Source of the DNA: Isoetes taiwanensis
Lineage: Eukaryota > Streptophyta > Lycopodiopsida > Isoetales > Isoetaceae
Direction of reading: 5' to 3'
NCBI GenBank assembly: GCA_021234155.1
Contig: JAJEKV010000002.1
Coordinates: forward strand, 16,157,428-16,221,427
DNA length: 64,000 nt
The translations under genes were made by a program, and so were the position numbers. Below are positions 22,899 to 34,921 of this stretch, in pieces (position 1 is the first letter of the stretch; each line of letters starts with the position of its first letter). Under the pieces are notes generated by a model. It was given only the letters and a program-made list of their open reading frames with translations. It was not told the DNA's origin and ran no database searches.

Positions 22899-23101
22899 TG
22901 CAAAAATTTGCTTTGTTGTCATTTAAATTGTATTGAATATTTCCTTTCAAATATTATCATGTAATTCATGAAATGTATTTCTATATATTAATGACTTGCT
23001 ATGTTCTTGACTTGTAAGTGGATGATTTCTTTTGTACCTAACAACAATTAAATTGTAAATAAGGATGATGAATGCATAACTTAAATAACAAGCATTGATG
23101 A
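22899..23101 (+). other. AT-rich spacer, possible intron or 3' UTR
   Basis: Strongly AT-rich with no ORF, ending in CCTTGTAG at 23107-23114, a plausible splice acceptor, after which the gag frame is open. Either the 3' UTR of the upstream ORF unit or an intron joining it to gag. Confidence 0.4.
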
Positions 23102-24877
23102 TCAATCCTTGTAGCTAGGAACACCGGCTCAAGTTCTCAAGGCCAGGGCCGACATCACCAATGGGCACCCAGGAACTTATTTGGGCGTGAGCAAGACGAC
23201 AATAATGAAGAATTGACGGTGGAAACAGTCAATGCAAGGCTTACCCAGATGAGAAATCAGATGCATCAGTTGATCCACTGGGCCACCCCATTGATGAATG
23301 CCCAAGGATATGGGCCTGCACCACCACCTCCCCCACCCCTACCTCAGCAAGGCATTGAGGAAAATCTGCAGCCGGAAGGGGAAGGCAATCAGGGGAATGT
23401 CAGGGACTGCAAAAGGAAAAGGAGAACCAGGAGCCCATCATCAGCTAGCTCCAGCACATCAGACAGCTCTTCCAGTGAGGACAGTTCTAGCTCCGACAGT
23501 CAGTTCGACACATCTAGGGCAAAGAAAAGGGCAAGAAAAACAGATGATTACCAGAAGAAAGTGGATAGTGCTATGAGCAATGTGTGGAAGACTAGGAAGT
23601 TGGGTCAGTTCTCAGGGAAAGACAGGTCAGGTATGGAGGCAGAAGCTTGGCTTGATGAAATGGAAGAGTTTGGCAATTCTTATGGCATGAAGGACAAAGA
23701 TATAGGGAAGGTTGCGACAGCAAATTTAATAGGAGCGGCTAGAATTTGGTGGAAAGGCTACGCGAAGTCCAATAAGCTAAGAAGGAACAGTTGCAAATTC
23801 AAGACCTTCAGCAAGGCCTTTCGCAAGCAGTATGTGCCAAGGTCACATACTAGCAGGCAGGTCCAGCAATTCTACAGATTGAACCAGGGTACCTTGTCAG
23901 TAGCGAAGTACACAGAGGAATTCATGCAGCTCAGGCTCCATGTTCCCGGAGTTTCTGAAAGGCAAGCGGTTGAAACCTACATTGAGGGATTGAACAGCAA
24001 TATCAAAAGTTTGGTCCGAGCAATCAACCCAAAGACAGTAGCAGAAGCCGAGGATAAAGCCATAAGTTTGGAAGAAGCACCAGCAACTCCAGGGGAGAAA
24101 CAGTCGGCCTTCAAAGGTAAATCAGCAGGGCAGTACCAAGGGCAGTATCAGAATAAACAGTCAATAGCTACTCCAGCCGGAGGTCACCAACAAGGGAAAG
24201 TTCAGGGTAAGGCCTTTGGGGATCGTAAGACGCAAAGTGGATCAGGGGGCAGTTCGCTGAAGCGCCTTATAGACAGCTTGCCAAAGGAAAAGAGGCAGGA
24301 ATGTATCGAGAAGAAGCTATGCTTTAGGTGTTTCCAGCCAGGGCACCGAACGCACGACTGTCCGTTTGTCATGCAAGCGGCTTTGGCAGAGCTTGCAGAT
24401 TGGGATTCACCAACCGAAGGAGACAACGAAGACGACGACCAGCAGGACGCGCAGGACTTCATAGAGGGTGAGTGCCACATATGTGCAAATATTGAGTCAG
24501 GTGACATTGAAAGTCAGTCGACAGTCATTGTGGCTGACGGAATCATAGATAGCAATCCATATGTAGTCCTGATAGATACAGGTAGCTCTCACAACTTTGC
24601 CTCTCCTAGGCTGGCTGCCCTAATGAAGAACAAGGTATTGAAGTCTAAGCCAAGGCCAGTCAGCATGGCCAATGGGGCTATTCGACACACTAAGGGGAGG
24701 AGGATCACATTTGATATAGACCTTAGTGGAAGCAAGTGGCCGATGGGGGCAGAAGTCATGGATATTGGAAAGTATGATCTTATAGTAGGAATGGAGTTAT
24801 TGAAGCCAGCTAAAGCCATGATCGATTGCGAGCGCAACGAGATCGCCATGACGGCACCGGACGGCAAAGATTCATAG
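23102..24877 (+). CDS. gag: Gypsy gag-protease polyprotein
   Basis: The frame is open from 23102; the first ATG is 23249 ([11 protein letters not shown]). In order: a proline run, an Arg/Ser-rich low-complexity block, the retrotransposon gag core ([48 protein letters not shown]), a CCHC zinc knuckle [14 protein letters not shown] (from 24320), an acidic spacer and an aspartic protease with [10 protein letters not shown] (Asp codon at 24575). It ends at TAG 24875. Reverse transcriptase follows in another frame, overlapping by about 50 nt, so pol expression would need a frameshift unless the break is a mutation or a consensus error. The gag core is missing from the second tandem copy. Confidence 0.9.
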   Translation, partial: SILVARNTGSSSQGQGRHHQWAPRNLFGREQDDNNEELTVETVNARLTQMRNQMHQLIHWATPLMNAQGYGPAPPPPPPLPQQGIEENLQPEGEGNQGNVRDCKRKRRTRSPSSASSSTSDSSSSEDSSSSDSQFDTSRAKKRARKTDDYQKKVDSAMSNVWKTRKLGQFSGKDRSGMEAEAWLDEMEEFGNSYGMKDKDIGKVATANLIGAARIWWKGYAKSNKLRRNSCKFKTFSKAFRKQYVPRSHTSRQVQQFYRLNQGTLSVAKYTEEFMQLRLHVPGVSERQAVETYIEGLNSNIKSLVRAINPKTVAEAEDKAISLEEAPATPGEKQSAFKGKSAGQYQGQYQNKQSIATPAGGHQQGKVQGKAFGDRKTQSGSGGSSLKRLIDSLPKEKRQECIEKKLCFRCFQPGHRTHDCPFVMQAALAELADWDSPTEGDNEDDDQQDAQDFIEGECHICANIESGDIESQSTVIVADGIIDSNPYVVLIDTGSSHNFASPRLAALMKNKVLKSKPRPVSMANGAIRHTKGRRITFDIDLSGSKWPMGAEVMDIGKYDLIVGMELLKPAKAMIDCERNEIAMTAPDGKDS

Positions 24878-25956
24878 TAAAAGGTAAGAAGGTAGCTTCT
24901 TCTATGCAGTGCATTTCCTTGAAGCAGTTGAGAAAAAGCTTAGTAAGAAACAAGGTGGAGTATATTTTGAGGTTAGAGACAATTGAGCCAAAGAGACAGG
25001 ATGGAAGTGACCAAAAGGGAAATCAGTTGCCCAAACCAGTAGCAAGGCTCATTACAGAATTCAAGGATGTATTCCCGGATGAAATCCGGCAGCTACCACC
25101 TTATAGGGGTGTGGAATGTGAGATCACATTAGCTCCAGATGCTAAGCCTACCAACAAGGCGCCATATAGAATGAGCACCCCGGAGTTGATAGAGCTCAAG
25201 AAACAGCTGCAGGAATTGCTCGAACTTGGATTTATTAGAGCAAGTGTGTCTCCTTTTGGAGCACCCATACTCTTCGTGAAGAAAATAGATGGGAGCCTAA
25301 GAATGTGCATAGACTATCGCCAGCTCAACAAGCAGACGATAAAGAATAAGTATGCTTTGCCTAGGGCAGATGATTTGATGGATCAACTCCAAGGAGCGAA
25401 GGTTTTCTCTAAGATTGACTTAAGATCAGGCTACCATCAAATAAGGATAAAGGAAGAAGATATCCATAAGACCGCCTTTAGAACGCGGTATGGGCACTTC
25501 GAGTTTACAGTAATGCCTTTTGGCTTATCGAATGCCCCAGCAACATTCATGCGTCTCATGAACGACATCTTCAGAGAGTTCTTGGATGAGTTTGTCATTG
25601 TTTTCTTCGACGATATTCTAGTCTACAGCAAGTCCCTTGAAGATCATTGTCAGCACTTGAGAAGAGTATTGGAAAAGTTGAGACGACATCGATTGTATGG
25701 GAAGCTCTCCAAATGCCACTTCGCAACAAGTCGAGTGGAATACTTGGGGCATGTGGTAACAACTGAGGGGATTTCTACAGATCCATCTAAGATTGAAGCA
25801 ATAGTCGATTGGCCAGCTCCAAGGAACGTGGCAGAAGTAAGAAGTTTTCTCGGTCTGGCAGGATATTACAGGAAGTTTGTGAAGGACTTTGCTAGGTGGG
25901 CGTCCCCTTTGTCGGATCTCACTAAGGCCAAGAAGATTAAGGATTGGAGGCCTTAA
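24826..25956 (+). CDS. pol: Gypsy reverse transcriptase
   Basis: Reads [53 protein letters not shown], the catalytic [10 protein letters not shown] (Asp codons at 25609 and 25612), and the thumb and connection ([30 protein letters not shown]). All are standard Ty3/gypsy motifs. The frame closes just after KKIKDW; comparison with the minus-strand relative at 33016-33324 shows a short piece of the connection to RNase H missing. Both tandem copies share this break, so it predates the duplication or reflects a shared consensus error. Confidence 0.92.
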   Translation: MRAQRDRHDGTGRQRFIVKGKKVASSMQCISLKQLRKSLVRNKVEYILRLETIEPKRQDGSDQKGNQLPKPVARLITEFKDVFPDEIRQLPPYRGVECEITLAPDAKPTNKAPYRMSTPELIELKKQLQELLELGFIRASVSPFGAPILFVKKIDGSLRMCIDYRQLNKQTIKNKYALPRADDLMDQLQGAKVFSKIDLRSGYHQIRIKEEDIHKTAFRTRYGHFEFTVMPFGLSNAPATFMRLMNDIFREFLDEFVIVFFDDILVYSKSLEDHCQHLRRVLEKLRRHRLYGKLSKCHFATSRVEYLGHVVTTEGISTDPSKIEAIVDWPAPRNVAEVRSFLGLAGYYRKFVKDFARWASPLSDLTKAKKIKDWRP

Positions 25957-27841
25957 CAACAGCTTCAGTGCTTGTTCTTCCAGACCCGAGTAAGATAAGT
26001 TGGTGGCCACGGATGCAAGTAAGATAGCAAGCGGGGGCGTCTTGATGCAAGAAGGAAGGGTGGTCGCCACGACTCGAAGAAGATGAACGACGCCCGAGCA
26101 ACACTACCCAACCCATGATCGGGGAGCTGCTAGCCATTGTCAGAGCATTAAGGATATGGAGGCAGTTTCAGTTAGATACTGATCACCAGAGCCTCCAGTA
26201 TCTTTTCACCCAACCACTCCTCAATCTAAGGCAAAGGAGGTGGATGGAGTTCCTTGAGGAATATGATTTTGATATAGTGTACAAGCCCGGCAAGCTTAAT
26301 GTTGTGGCAGATGCTCTCTCCAGAAGACCGTTTGAGATGAGAACGCATTGTAATGCGATATCCACTCTTTCGAATGAGTTTGGTAAGAAAATTGAGGAGA
26401 CCTTGCCATTAGATGAGGACTTCAAGGAGGTTTGGGCAAGTCTCTCCAAGGAGGCCAGAACAGATAGAGAACAGGAGGCTTTCAAGCATTATAAGAAGGA
26501 AGGCAATCTGTTGTACCATAAAGATAAGTTGTGCGTGCCTGAATCGTCAGGAGTAAGGAAGTTAATTCTTCATGACACACACAACAGCCCAATAGCAGGG
26601 CATGCAGGGTTTATGAAGACGTATTTCAAGATTCGAAGTAGCTATTTCTGGGCGGAATGAAGAAATAGATAGCCAGATATATTCGGGAATGCCAGTTGTG
26701 TCAGCAGACCAAAGCGGAACAGCTTCGAATTCCAGGTGCCTTGGAACCTTTAGCAGTGCCGAATGCAAAATGGGAAGTGGTAAGCATGGATTTTATCACA
26801 GGACTTCCCAGAACGCTACGAAGCAAAGATGCACTAATGGTGGTCGTAGATAAATTATCTAAGATGGCACACTTTGTGCCTTGCAAATCTACGGACACGG
26901 CCTTAGACACTGCCAAGGGAGATTTTTAGACTCCATGGCATGCCTCGAGAGATAATATCAGACAGGGATTTCCAAGTTCATAAGTGCATTCTGGCAAGAT
27001 CTTTTTGCTACGATCCAGACGAAGCTCTCCATGAGCACGGCTTATCATCTGCAGACAGATGGTCAGACGGAGCGGACGAATCGCATCATCGAAGACATGC
27101 TCCGAAGTTATGTGTGATTTTATCCACTTGGTGGAATTCGCCTACAATAGTACGAAGCAGGAGTCATCCTAGATGTCTCCCTTCATGATTAATTATGGGT
27201 ACCAGTGCCTAACCCCGGATACTTGGCACAATCCGGTGTCAAAGGTTGAAGTATCCCAGCAGATGCTTGGAGATATGCAGCAGCTGGTGGAAGAAGTAAG
27301 GGGGTACCTATTAGCAGCAAGAAGTCGGCAAAAGAGTGTAGCCGACAGGCACAGGACCGTAAGGGAGTTCAAGGTAGGCGACAGCGTATGGTTGAAGATC
27401 AAGGTGAAGCAAGCTAAGCTTCGCATAGGGAGTTACAAGAAGCTTGCCCCTAGGTGGGCTGGTCCGTTCAAGATTTTGGAGAGAGTAGGCTCCCAAGCCT
27501 ACAAGTTGGATCTCCCGGCCCATCTCAAAGTTCACAAGGTCTTCCACGTAAGTTTATTGAAAAGGCATAATCCTAACCCTGATGAGGTCTTGGATACTTT
27601 AACTTTGTTGGAAATGACAGAAGAGCAAGTTGAAATTGTGCCTGAGTTACTTCTTGATAAGTCGTTCAAGAAGACAAGGAGGTCTCAGTTCCTCCAGTAT
27701 TTGGTCAAGTGGAAACACTTGCTCGTGGAAGACGCAACATGGGTATTGAAGCAGTTGGAGAAGCAATACCCAGAGTTTATGAAGGAGTTTGATGGGCGAG
27801 TCGTCTCCGACTTGGTTGACCCCGACTTGCCAGGAGGTTAG
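25957..27841 (+). pseudogene. pol: Gypsy RNase H, integrase and chromodomain, several frame breaks
   Basis: Segments in shifting frames: RNase H tail (FQLDTDHQSLQYLFTQPLL, YKPGKLNVVADALSRRP), integrase zinc-binding region (HDTHNSPIAGHAGF, CQLCQQTKAEQ), integrase core (VVSMDFITGLPR, IISDRD, HLQTDGQTER region near 27050) and a C-terminal part with GPFKILERVGSQAYKLDLP, then a chromodomain-like FLQYLVKWKHLLVEDATW near 27690. Breaks occur near 26050, 26659, 26928, 26965 and 27140. Several differ from copy 2 at CAG/CTG sites, so some may be consensus errors. The chromodomain would direct integration to marked chromatin. Confidence 0.88.
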
Positions 27842-27924
27842 CTTAGTATGCTCTTAGTTAGCCTTAAGTTCTGGCTCATGGATTCTAGTTAGTAGAGTGC
27901 ATGTGCCAGAATCTTGGAACGTGT

Positions 27925-28260
27925 GGGCGATGATGGGATACGCCTTTAGGGCATTCTCTAGGCCGGCACGCACCAAGAGGTGTGCATGACCTTTAGGGTC
28001 ATGTGAGTGAGAAATAAGGCATGGTGGGCGATGATGGGACATCGATCAGATGCTCTCTATGCCGCGATGCGGGGTACGCACACCTGGCCGTAGGGGGGTC
28101 ATGGTGAAGGTCAAAGTGATCATGCGCGATGATGGGATCGTGAGACGTTCCCTAGCTTAAAACCCTTGGGGCATGATGCACTAGGGGTACTCAGCACCGG
28201 GTAACCGAGTACAAGGTAGCACTTGATCATGGGCGATGATGGGATCATCTTAAATGGTCC
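27925..28260 (+). repeat. Four degenerate ~100-bp units with a conserved CGATGATGGGA core
   Basis: GGGCGATGATGGGA (third copy GCGCGATGATGGGA) starts at 27925, 28026, 28124 and 28231, spacings 101, 98 and 107. Sequence between the cores is weakly similar. The array lies after the pol stop and before the PPT and is kept in the second copy (cores near 46564-46895). Confidence 0.7.
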
Positions 28261-28676
28261 TTAAGCTCAAATCCGAAAGGGCCATGATCGAGTGCAAGGT
28301 ATTGGTAAGGGGGGTGGTCCCCTAAAACCACAAAATTTATTAATTAAACTAACGTAATGTGCTACTTGTGCAGGACGAGCATAGGGGAGTAGCGGCAGGA
28401 GCGCATTACGTGGAAGCGGGGAAGCATAATTTAGACTTAAATTATGAACCCTAATAACTCTTATAGTAATGTTTTGATTTATTATAAGGAGTAACTTGTT
28501 AAGGCTGTATATAATTTTGTATACATACAATATAGCCTAAAATTTTGTCAATTAACTCTTAATAGGAAGTTGATCGTTCAAATTAAAGTTGTATACTTAT
28601 GTTGTTTTGCAGAGATAGTGTAGGTTCGTCACCTTAGCACAATGCTGAGGACAGCATTGTCCTAAGTGGGGGAGAA

Positions 28677-30310
28677 TGTGACGTTCCAGGGGAATATACA
28701 CCATAAATACGTATATTCCTGGACCCGTCACCATACAAGTCTACATATGTAGCCTTGTATGCTTTAGAAAGTGGCAAAGGGGTGCACATCTAAGTTAATT
28801 GTTTAACTTAGATAACCTTAGGATAAGGCCCATTTCCACATGGCCTTATCCTATTGGGCAACCGCCACACGGCCTCATCCTAGTGGTGCCACGTGGCATC
28901 CGATGTGGACCCCTACCTATATTAGCATAAACCCTAACCCTAGGCCTTTTCCCGGCCCTAGCACCCAGAGACTCATCTACACACTCGAAACCTCGTTTCG
29001 AATATCGTTTGCTGTGGTATAGCTTGGTGTAGCAGCCCCTGAAGGGTGTGCATGATCGTAGAGGGAGCAAGCTGTCGAACCACGTTAAGGAGCATGGAGA
29101 CGCCAGGAATGGGGGGAAGCGCTTCTGGAGCAGGTAGGTGGAGTAGAGTCATGGTAGTTCATCTGGGATTTAGCATTCCAGATAGGTTTGTAGCTTGTAT
29201 CTAGAGTAGAGCTATCCTAGAACCCTTGATGAACATCTTGAACCCTAATCAAGGAACCCTAACTGTAAGTTAGATATGTATGATTAGGTTAAGATGTTCT
29301 TATGATGATTATCATGATATGATGTATGTGATGTTGGTTGATCATGTTGCTCCTCTTGTGTTGGGAAGGGGGGTAGAGACCTAGGGCCATCTGTAGTATG
29401 CTCCTAGTGTAGATCCCTTAGTTCCTATTAGATGCGGCCTGTGCATAGGAACCCACCGGGCTATGGAGGCTATGATGTGACTCAGCACTACACAACGGGG
29501 CTAGAGGCAATGCGGAGGGAGGATCCCTGCCGAGTGGGGGCTACGGGGGATCTCATAGTGGGCTAGGCTTATGGTTGGCCACTTCGTATGGGCCGAGCAT
29601 GGGTTCGACACCTCTTGGGGCGATGGTGTCGCCCTGCCTCTCAAGAGTTGCAAGTGTCAGCTTGGCTCTTGTTTTGAGGGGTTCAATCGGGTATGAATCG
29701 TGTGTCGCCACTAGCCGCCCGAGGAGCCTCTAGACCCCGGGAGGGGGAGATGCAACCCTTCCTGCCTCGACGGACCGGGGAGATGCAACCTGGAGTAGTC
29801 CCGATGGGTGATGCCATGGGATTGCGTATCCGGAAGGCTAGAGTCCAGTCAGAGCCTGATCTAGCCCATCTGCAAAGTATGCACAGGAGGGGCGGATGGA
29901 GTGGTCAACCCTAGCCATTGTCTATAGCCAGCCCCGCCATTGTTATGACTCGGTCTGCTCTATCTTGAGACCTATCCAGTCAGTCTACCTCCTTATGAGT
30001 CGGAGCCATGGGTAGGAGCTCTCATGTTTTATGGCATATGATTATGTTCTTTGCAGTTATGGCTATGTGGATGAGCTACCCTTCGAGGTAGCATGTTGTA
30101 TTGCTATATTGCTAGTTCTGACGATGTTTGTGCTTCCGCTGTGATAGGAGCCCATAGGGGAAGGGCACGCAAGACTCCTTCGTGTCCCCTTCCCGCACTA
30201 TGATCTTCTCAGAGTGCGGGATAGACGGAGGGCCCGTGCAGTTGGACCGGATGGGGGATTTCCTGCCGAGTGTACGGCCGGGGGCCATATATTTAGCAGG
30301 GAGCGTCACA
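28677..30310 (+). repeat. 3' LTR of the gypsy element, 1634 bp
   Basis: Begins TGTGACGTTCC after the PPT and ends GAGCGTCACA before the AGGTG duplication, so the terminal 7 bp are inverted repeats. It is the only full-length LTR of this element and contains about 470 bp missing from the 5' LTR. Confidence 0.9.
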
Positions 30311-30315
30311 AGGTG

Positions 30316-31399
30316 GGAGTTGGAGATGAGACTAAGAAGGGGACTAATGGAGGAGTCTCAGAAGACAACATTGAAGTCCGATGTAGAATACTGATCCCTT
30401 GCATGAAGAACTAGCCACAATAGACACATGATGGTTCAAGATACAAAGGGGGTGCTGATACGATAATTCATGTTAGAACTTGTACATAAATAAGATCTAA
30501 TGATTGAATATTGAATAAATAATGAAAGCAAAAACTCAAAGCACATAGGCAATTCAAGCTTGACATCAAATGATAGTTCATACATTCCCAACATAGGATT
30601 AAATACATGTTCATACGGAAACTTAATGCATAGATCAAGCCTAATGTGATGTCCCCTACTCGTATACAATGCTTCAATCGTATAGGAACCGGAAATTTCC
30701 TTTGTCCGCTAAGCATGTCAACATGAGGCCATCCATCCGGACGGACTGGACTCTTGATGGTGAGCAAGAATTTGTGAGGCCCGGCAGGATGGATGTGTCA
30801 TTCATCCCGCCTCCCTCGGGATCGACTTTATTTGTGGAAACGTACATGGAATTAGTACAATTACCTTAAGGTAATACTTCATGATTAAGATTATAATTAT
30901 CAAGTAATCCAATATGCTAAAGCGTTTATTAAACCTTAGTTTATACATGCAACTTATGACATGTCAATGTTTATAGTCCTTTGTAGCCTCTTGCAATACA
31001 TGGTGATGTCCTATGTGTCACGGGCCTCCGTGTGGTGCGATTTCCTATAGCTTCTATGCTCTATTGGTTTGCAGTTTCAACACCATGTTAGTATTTATTA
31101 TTTAAAATGGTTATAAAGGAACCACCCTTTTTAATTACAATCATACTAACTAAATGAATGCAAGCATTATCTCCCTGCATAGGAAGATGATGGTTCTTCC
31201 ATCGTGGCAGTGGAGACTGCGTCCTATTATGCCTAGGATGATCTCTAATGCCTACACCTTTCGTCACCCTTGGCATGAAGGATCGCTTCTTCCTCATACT
31301 GGCCATAGACTAGGAGTGCTTTCCTATTATCCACGAGCCTTTTATGACCTCTTATCTCTCAGATTTGTCTACTTCCGTCTCATCGGAGAGTAGACTTTA
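30316..31399. other. Flank between two gypsy elements; no gene
   Basis: AT-rich, no supported ORF. TGTGATGTCCCC at 30645-30656 resembles an LTR 5' end of another element but no matching end was found. The far part should include the 3' LTR remnant of the minus-strand gypsy element. Confidence 0.4.
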
Positions 31400-34150
31400 A
31401 TCTACCTTCCACTCACATGTCGTGTCGATGTCGACTAATTTGACGACAAATCGACCTTTGCATTGCTCCATGGATTGAGAAATTGTGATCTTCTTGTTTT
31501 CTTGAATGATCCATCAAGAAGAACTTCATGAACAATGTCAAGTTGTTCATCGATCATTTCCAGCAATGCTGGTGTCTCCGATACTTTCTCTATATCTGTT
31601 TAGGAGACTTATGTGGAAAACTCTATGAATTTTCAAGTGTGCTGACAGGTCTAATTTGTAGGCTTGGTTACCTACTTTTTTGAGTATTTTAAATGATCCA
31701 GTCCATCTTGGAGCAAGCTTGTCGATGCAGAGTTTTGCTTGTTTGACTTGTATCTTCAGCCAAACGGCATCACCTACTTGGATGTCCCTTGCTATTTTGT
31801 GCTTATCTGCTATGCTCTTCTGATGGCTTCTTGTTGATAGGAGATATCCTCGAACTTCTTCAACTAGTTATCGCATGTCAGAGGATTTGTTGAGAAACTT
31901 CTACCTTGGACTTTGGATTGTGCCAAGTATCCAAGTCGACATTAGTAGCCATAGTTTATCATGAATAGTGACATCTGAGATGACTCCTGCTTGGTGCTTT
32001 TATATGCCAGTTCCACCAAGTGGATATAGTCTTTCCATTTCGACTGCTTGTTCCAGACATAGTTTCTCAACATGTCCTCAAGAATTCGATTGATGCACTT
32101 TGTCTATCATCCGTCTATGGGTGACACGCTGTGCTCATGAACAACTTCATCTAAATCATGCTAAAGAGGTCCTTTCAGAACGTGCTCATGAACCTTGGTT
32201 CCCTATCGGAGATAATCTCTCTTAGCCTTCCGTGGAGTTTGAAGATCTTCTTTGTGAATAAGACAGCTGTGTCTAGTGTTGTGTCCGTAGTTTGTCAAGG
32301 CACGAAATGTGCCATCTTGGAGAGTCTCTCGACCACGACCATTAAGGCATCTTTGCCTCTTGCTATCCTTGGGAGCTCTGTTATGAAGTCCATACTTATT
32401 ACCTCCCATTCAGCATTTGGCACTGCCAAAGGTTCTAGCACTATTGGTATCTAAAATTGCTCCGTCTTTGTTTGCTGACATAGCTAATACTCGCGATGTA
32501 TCTGGCTATTTGCTTCTTCATGCCTGGGCAATAATAGCTACTTCTTATTTGGAATTAGATTTTCATGAACCCTGCGTAGCCGTCTATTGACTATTGTGCG
32601 TGTTTCCTTACTCCCGATGACTCTGGGACACATAGTTTATTTTTGCGGTATAAGAGATTACCTTCCTTCTTAAAATGTTTGAAGGTCTCTCTTTTCTTTA
32701 TCTATTCTTGCCTCCCCTGTAGGCCGCCGCCCATACTTCCTGGAAGTCTTTATCCGTTGGCAGTATCTCTTCTATCTTCTTTCCAAAGTCACGGATGAGC
32801 ATTGATATGGCATTGCAATGCACCCTTATTGTTAAATGGTGTCTTCAGAGTGCATCCGCAGCCACATTGAGTTTACATGGTTTGTATACTATCTCAAATT
32901 TGTATTCCTCTAAGAAATTCATCCATCTCCTTTGCCTTAGGTTAAGATGTGGTCGGGTGAATATATATTGGAGGCTCTGATGGTTCGTATCCAATTGGCA
33001 CCTCTGCCCAAGCAATTAATGCCTCCAAATTTTAAGAGCTCTTACCACTGCTAGAAGCTCTTGATCATGAGTTGGATAGCGTGTCTCGACATCATTCATC
33101 TTGCGGGAGTCGTATGCTACCACTCTCTCTTCCTGCATAAGGACCGCGCCAGTTGCAATTTTACATGTATCTACGACTACCGACTTGTCTTTCTCTGGAT
33201 ATAGGAGTGTTAAGATTGGGGCAGTCATCAAAGCTTCCTTCAGCTTCTCAAACCCTTCTTGAGCCTTTTTGTGCCAATGATCTGTCCAATTCTTTATCTT
33301 TTGCACTTTGTTGAGGTCCGTCAAGGGTGTTGCTATCTTTCTTCATAACTTGCAAACCCTAAAAACTTCATACTTCATGGACACTTTTCAGTACCACCAT
33401 TTCCACTCACCGCTTGGATCTTCGTGGGATCCATTTGCAATTCCTTCGATGGAAATCCTATGCTCGAGGTACTCCACCCTCGGTTGTTGCAAAGTGACAT
33501 TTGGAGAACTTCGCATAAAGTTGATGCCTTCTGAGATTCTCGAGGGCCTCTCTCAAATGTTTCACATGGTCCTCCCAGGTTTTACTGTAAACTAAGATGT
33601 CATCAAAGAATACAATGACAAAGCCAACTAGAAACTCACGAAAAGTATCGTTTATGAGTCTCATGAAAGTGTCAGAGGCATTGGACAATCTAAATGGCAT
33701 GACCGTGAACTCATAATGGCCATACCATGTCCTGAAAGTCATTTTGTGAATATCCTCCTCTGTAATTCTGATTTGGTAATAGCCGAATCACAAGTCTATT
33801 TTGGAGAAGAACTTTGCCCCTTGTAGCTGATCCATGAGATCATCCAATCTCGATAAGGCGTACTTGTTTTTTATAGTGTGCTTTTCAACTGCCTATAGTT
33901 TATTCACATCCTCAGGCTCCCATCCTTCTTCTTGACAAATAAGATGGGTGCCCCAACGAAGAGACGCTGAGTCTTATGAACCCTATGTCTAAGAGTTCTT
34001 GTAACTGCTTCTTGAGCTTTGTTAGTGCATGGGCTATAGAAATCCAGATATAAAGAGGTTTGCAAGCTGGTCGAGAATGGGTTTGATTACATCTGGAGCC
34101 TCAGGTAACTTCAACTCTAAGTGAGCAAAGAGTTGGGGCACAGTGCAAGC
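31400..34150 (-). pseudogene. pol: Degraded gypsy pol on the minus strand
   Basis: Read on the minus strand in 5'-3' order: RT palm ([30 protein letters not shown] at about 33600), RNase H (NWTDHWHKKAQEGFEKLKEA, GAVLMQEERVVAYDSRKM, THDQELLAVVRALKIW, 33324-33016) and integrase core remnants (32454-32158). Many stops and frameshifts. It is related to, but clearly diverged from, the plus-strand element, and most of gag is missing. Confidence 0.85.
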
Positions 34151-34224
34151 GGCAAGACTCTAGGTTTGCCTAATGCGAGCTATTGACATAGGAAGGAGAA
34201 CTAATACAAGGGGAGGGTACAAGG

Positions 34225-34376
34225 TTGGGAGATGGCAGAGGTGGAGTAACACGCGGCTATTTTGTGGCGGTGGTATGTCGAAGGTATGGCGGCGGCTGGC
34301 TATGGCGGACGTCGTCGATGGCTATGGCGATTATCACGGTGGCTATCGCGAATTGTACAATAGCTATGGCAGCTAG
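34225..34376 (+). repeat. Degenerate GGCTATGGC short tandem repeat
   Basis: Repeated GGCTATGGC/GGTGGCTAT units give Gly-Tyr-rich or Ala-Met-rich frames on the plus strand. Copy 2 (53565-53707) is shorter by several units. Likely a minisatellite within the internal region of the degraded gypsy element. Confidence 0.5.
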
Positions 34377-34907
34377 GAAGCACTCAGGGACAACCAAGGA
34401 AATAAATGTAACCCTATAAAAATGTCCAGTAAACTTTAGTTTCAAATAAGAAACTTTATATTAGAAAAAAAGGACTATATGACGGAAATACACGTGCCTT
34501 GTGTTGCAGATGAAGCATTTATACACTTTATATTCAAATTTTAAATACTGAAAACGTTAGGTTGGCAAAGCCTAAAAATCTTTTACTTAGGTCGTCTCCC
34601 GAGGGAGCTGAATTTTAGTCAATTCAAGGCCCCTATGCAACCGTGCCAAAATCGCCTCAATCCAAGCTTCCTATAAAAAGTAATGGCCTTTGAGATCATG
34701 TGACCTTTTTTTTGCCCAAACCTAACTTTATCTTTCATTTCTCCTCTGCTCTTCCCTTCCTAAATAATCCTCATTTCACATACATAGATTAATTTAACAT
34801 ACTATATAAGAAAAAGAAAGGAGTTTCTATTTGAACGCTCACTACAAGCTATTTGACGTAACTAATTAGGGCATGGCCAGTGCTATAATCCGGTCCACCG
34901 AGATCAT

Positions 34908-34920
34908 GGCTCTGATATCA
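34908..34920 (-). other. Primer-binding site of the minus-strand gypsy element
   Basis: The minus strand reads TGATATCAGAGCC directly after an LTR-like end (GAATAACA), one mismatch from TGGTATCAGAGC, the site complementary to initiator Met tRNA used by many plant LTR elements. Confidence 0.65.
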
Positions 34921-34921
34921 T

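Larger units (their letters stand above)
17943..30310 (+). mobile_element. Ty3/gypsy chromodomain LTR retrotransposon, complete ends, 12.4 kb with nested LINE
   Basis: Ends are TGTGACG...CGTCACA and the flanks are AGGTG at 17938-17942 and 30311-30315, a perfect 5-bp target duplication. Order is 5' LTR (interrupted by a LINE and lacking its 3' end), an extra ORF unit, gag-protease, RT, RNase H, integrase with chromodomain, a repeated 3' spacer, PPT (AGTGGGGGAGAA) and 3' LTR. Pol order and chromodomain place it among chromoviruses. Frame breaks between RT, RNase H and integrase make it non-autonomous as read. No primer-binding site could be found because the end of the 5' LTR has been replaced after 20976. 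Confidence 0.9.
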
